Source of the DNA: Aquificaceae bacterium
Lineage (GTDB): Bacteria > Aquificota > Aquificia > Aquificales > Aquificaceae
Direction: 5' to 3'
NCBI GenBank assembly: GCA_015490215.1
Contig: WFYH01000161.1
Coordinates: forward strand, 1-8,455
Length of the DNA stretch: 8,455 nucleotides
Shown: piece after piece, positions 6,790-8,455 of the stretch
Layout: the number at the start of each line of letters is the position of its first letter
Position numbering within the stretch: the stretch's first letter is position 1
Notes under the pieces: model-generated
Seen by the model: only the letters and a program-made list of their open reading frames with translations
What the model was told of the DNA's origin: nothing
Databases searched by the model: none
Position numbers and translations under genes: made by a program

Positions 6790-6851
6790 CCTCAAAAAAC
6801 TTCACCTTGTGAAGTTATAGCCTCAAAAATCTACGTCAGCTTCCTTGAGGC
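6790..6851. repeat. Three CCTCAA hexamers flanking the palindrome
   Basis: CCTCAAAAA occurs at 6790-6798 and again at 6821-6829, a 31-base step or about three helical turns, one copy on each side of the palindrome. A third copy lies in the opposite direction: TTGAGGC at 6845-6851 pairs with GCCTCAA at 6820-6826. Spacing on one DNA face suggests protein binding, but short repeats in A-rich DNA can arise by chance. Confidence 0.4.
6798..6816. repeat. Perfect inverted repeat, candidate operator or leader hairpin
   Basis: AACTTCAC and GTGAAGTT are perfect 8-base inverted arms around a CTT spacer, placed near the middle of the divergent spacer. A dimeric repressor site is the simplest reading. 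Read on the minus strand the same repeat is a stem-loop followed by a run of T, so it could also act as a weak terminator or attenuator in the leader of the minus operon. The stem has only three G/C pairs per arm, weak for a thermophile, which favours a protein-binding site. Confidence 0.55.
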
Positions 6852-6874
6852 ATCGCTTTGTAAAGCCAAAAATA

Positions 6875-7480
6875 ATGTCCGTGAGACCGGAGTATATCCT
6901 TATAGGACTGTGGGCTTTCTGCCTGAGTGCCTTTTCCGTAGAGCACCTCGGAATCTACGGCAGAGTTTACCCTATAAAAGAGGAAAGCATACTTGAAAGG
7001 CTGAGGTCGGCTAAACCGCCCCATATACATAGGGAAGAGATAGAAAAGAAGCTTCTGAGAGCAGCGGAAGTGGACCTCGGACTTCCGGTTGCGAAAGCCC
7101 TGAGGGTTTCCGAGGACAGATTGATATTCAGAGCACCGCGGGATTTAAGGGTAGGAGGCAAGCTCATTGTAAAGAAGGGAAGTGTGGTAAACGTGCTTGA
7201 AAAGATAACCCTCAGCAGGGTTTACGTGTTCCTCGATGACTACATGCTCAGAGACTTTGTCTCCTTCGCAGAGAAGTATCCCACCACATTCCTGATCACC
7301 CGGGGCAATGTTCTTGAGGCAAGAAGGAGGTATCCGAATCTCACTATCTACATGGCTCTGCCGGTTATGGTGGAGAAGCTCAAAATCAAGGCGGTTCCCA
7401 CGGTTGTCTATCAGTCCGGAGACAAACTCATAAAGGTGGAGGTTCCATGGGCGGAAGGAAGAGCTTTATTGCCCTTTTGA
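6875..7480 (+). CDS. traW: TraW, periplasmic F-type T4SS pilus-assembly protein
   Basis: 201 residues from ATG at 6875 (F TraW is 210). A signal peptide ends near LSAFS (residue 21). The mature start EHLGIYGRVYPIKEESIL is the TraW signature (compare DLG-x-x-G-x-x-WPI in the family). The C-terminal half has VYVFLDDYMLRDFVSFAEKY, then ALPVMVEKLKIKAVPTVVYQ, the thioredoxin-like region that ends TraW and relates it to TrbC. The mature chain has no cysteine. In F, TraW is needed for pilus assembly and works with TraU and TrbC. The frame extends to a TTG at 6845, but that would put ten mostly basic residues before an already adequate signal peptide; neither start has a clear ribosome site. The stop lies 34 bases inside traU, so the two are coupled. 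Confidence 0.88.
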   Translation: MSVRPEYILIGLWAFCLSAFSVEHLGIYGRVYPIKEESILERLRSAKPPHIHREEIEKKLLRAAEVDLGLPVAKALRVSEDRLIFRAPRDLRVGGKLIVKKGSVVNVLEKITLSRVYVFLDDYMLRDFVSFAEKYPTTFLITRGNVLEARRRYPNLTIYMALPVMVEKLKIKAVPTVVYQSGDKLIKVEVPWAEGRALLPF

Positions 7481-8427
7481 TACCGGTGCTTTTAGCTTTC
7501 TCAAACCCGCCGTGCATTGACCCCATATCCACGGTGGACTGGTCTTTCTTCGTTGATACCCTGGAACTGAAAGGAACATGCTCCTGCTCCACTTCCGGAA
7601 AGCTTAAAGTGGGTCTCCACTTTCGGGTAGCGGAACCGATAGCCTTCATAGAGGTTCCCCGGAGGGCATGGGAGTTTCCCTGTCTCGGACACAGGAGGAG
7701 TGATCTCTCGGTAAGAAGGAATGACGGGACGAACCAGTCCGATGGAGCTTCCAAGGTCAACGTGCATTACATCAAGTATCCCGTTTTCGGAGTTCTCAAC
7801 ATAGTAATGGATTACCTGTGCGTGGATAAAGGCACGGACTTTGACTTCATCCCCACAGGTCTGAGCGAACTCAACCCGCTCATATGGGACGACAAGCTCG
7901 CCGCCCTGATCCAGCCCTGGAAGCTCCTTGTGGCGTCGCCCGTAGCCCAGATAACCTGCCTTGCGGACTGCGTGGCTACATCTACCGCTCCTGAAGCAAC
8001 CGAAGCTCTCAGAAATTCCATGTTCTGGTGTGCAGGCTGCTGGGGAACCATATACCCCGATACAACCACATCGTATGGACTTAACGCAGTCACGGAAAGC
8101 GGTCTGATAGCAACGAGAATTCTGGATGTAATGCACGAATCCGCTCAGCTCTTTCTGTATAAGGAAACCTCCGGACTTTCATTCATCGCAAGCGCAATGG
8201 ATATAAGCATCCCCTCCTTTGACGTCAAGTGCCAGCCCTTTTACTTTCCCGCAATAGTCAAATCTCAGTACTGGCTCAACCTCGCCTATCCGACACCCGA
8301 AGAGGCGGTTCCCATAGGAGACTGGGGCCTCAAGTGGGCGCTCATGAAGTCAAGACCGGGAGAGGAAAACTTCGTGTGGGTGGTCTGGAGAATAAGGGAC
8401 TGTTGCGTGGGGTTCCAGTTCCCATGA
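7447..8427 (+). CDS. traU: TraU, cysteine-rich periplasmic T4SS protein
   Basis: 326 residues (F TraU is 330). Signal peptide ends near LLAFS (residue 19), followed at once by NPPC. TraU landmarks include GTCSCS (Cys45, Cys47), RRAWEFPCLG, LNPLIWDDKLAALIQP, then ASPVAQITCLADCVA, FWCAGCWGTIYP and the terminal VWRIRDCC. There are twelve cysteines (23, 45, 47, 79, 125, 171, 175, 195, 198, 262, 319, 320), an even number as expected for a disulfide-bonded periplasmic protein and a likely client of the DsbC-like protein encoded on the other strand. In F, TraU acts in pilus assembly and DNA transfer together with TraW and TrbC. The ATG has a strong GGTGGAGG site four bases upstream and lies within the end of traW. 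Confidence 0.95.
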   Translation: MGGRKSFIALLIPVLLAFSNPPCIDPISTVDWSFFVDTLELKGTCSCSTSGKLKVGLHFRVAEPIAFIEVPRRAWEFPCLGHRRSDLSVRRNDGTNQSDGASKVNVHYIKYPVFGVLNIVMDYLCVDKGTDFDFIPTGLSELNPLIWDDKLAALIQPWKLLVASPVAQITCLADCVATSTAPEATEALRNSMFWCAGCWGTIYPDTTTSYGLNAVTESGLIATRILDVMHESAQLFLYKETSGLSFIASAMDISIPSFDVKCQPFYFPAIVKSQYWLNLAYPTPEEAVPIGDWGLKWALMKSRPGEENFVWVVWRIRDCCVGFQFP

Positions 8428-8455
8428 TAGGGGTTTTGCTGGGTGCGGCTTTGAG
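8424..8455 (+). CDS. Start of a further gene in the traW-traU string (partial)
   Basis: ATG at 8424 overlaps the traU stop as ATGA, and the open frame reads MIGVLLGAAL to the right edge, which looks like the beginning of a signal peptide or membrane segment. In F, traU is followed by trbC and traN, both exported proteins, so one of these is expected, but ten codons cannot identify it. Confidence 0.5.
   Translation, partial: MIGVLLGAAL

Larger units (their letters stand above)
6751..6874. promoter_or_regulatory. Divergent promoter region between the two tra gene strings
   Basis: This is the only sizeable non-coding stretch, 124 bases if traW starts at 6875. Both strings must be transcribed from here unless promoters lie inside genes. 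I could not find a convincing -35/-10 pair on either strand. TATAAC (6814-6819) and TACAAT (about 6762-6767) on the minus strand are isolated -10-like hexamers without good -35 partners. The spacer contains the palindrome and CCTCAA repeats listed separately. Confidence 0.55.

Noticed and set aside
6762..6819. TATAAC and TACAAT as -10 promoter boxes
   Set aside because: Neither has a TTGACA-like partner at 16-18 bases, so I do not annotate them as promoters.
6845..6874. TTG start extending TraW by ten residues
   Set aside because: It lacks a ribosome site and adds a basic run before an already adequate signal peptide, and it would use the TTGAGGC repeat as coding. Not excluded, but ATG at 6875 is preferred.
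7501..8136. 211-codon open frame on the minus strand
   Set aside because: It lies wholly antisense to traU, whose family motifs are unambiguous. Its translation shows no domain, signal or plausible ribosome site; it is an open shadow frame.
1..8455. tRNA, rRNA, CRISPR array, insertion sequence or attachment site
   Set aside because: The window is almost fully coding with tra genes. I saw no periodic spacer-repeat pattern, transposase motif or tRNA-like fold.

Overview
The window holds most of an F-type (TraF/F-plasmid-like) type IV secretion or conjugation gene cluster, arranged as two divergent gene strings. The proteins are rich in Lys, Glu, Arg, Ile and Val. The genes use many AGG, AGA and ATA codons, are tightly packed and overlapping, include some TTG starts, and mostly carry strong GGAGG-type ribosome binding sites. 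This style suggests a thermophilic bacterium, most likely of the Aquificota (Aquificaceae). The taxonomic call is inference from protein and codon style and has not been checked against a database.

Minus strand, read from about 6750 down to 1: a secreted OmpA-like domain protein (6328-6750), an unrecognised 68-residue protein (6150-6356), a TraA-like pilin precursor (5822-6172), TraL (5535-5819), TraE (5014-5538), TraK (4242-5021), TraB (3068-4270), a small Cys-containing putative lipoprotein (2752-3117), a DsbC-like disulfide isomerase (2076-2789), the TraV lipoprotein (1546-2079) and the N-terminal 515 codons of the TraC ATPase, which runs off the left edge. Almost every junction overlaps, so this is one operon. 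Plus strand: TraW (6875-7480), TraU (7447-8427) and the first codons of another gene (from 8424), which runs off the right edge.

The only appreciable non-coding DNA is the divergent spacer at about 6751-6874. It holds an 8-bp-arm palindrome (6798-6816) and three copies of a CCTCAA hexamer, and is the obvious place for promoters and regulation.

From family knowledge, TraA is the pilus subunit and TraL/TraE are inner-membrane parts. TraB is the inner-membrane-anchored, VirB10-like scaffold; with TraK (VirB9-like) and TraV (VirB7-like lipoprotein) it makes the envelope-spanning core. TraC powers pilus assembly, and TraW and TraU are periplasmic pilus-assembly proteins. The DsbC-like protein probably services the many cysteines of TraU, TraV, TraB and the two accessory exported proteins. 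The parts without F-plasmid counterparts that I recognise are the OmpA-like protein, the 68-residue protein and the small lipoprotein. No relaxase, coupling protein or regulator is visible, so whether the machine moves DNA between cells cannot be decided here.
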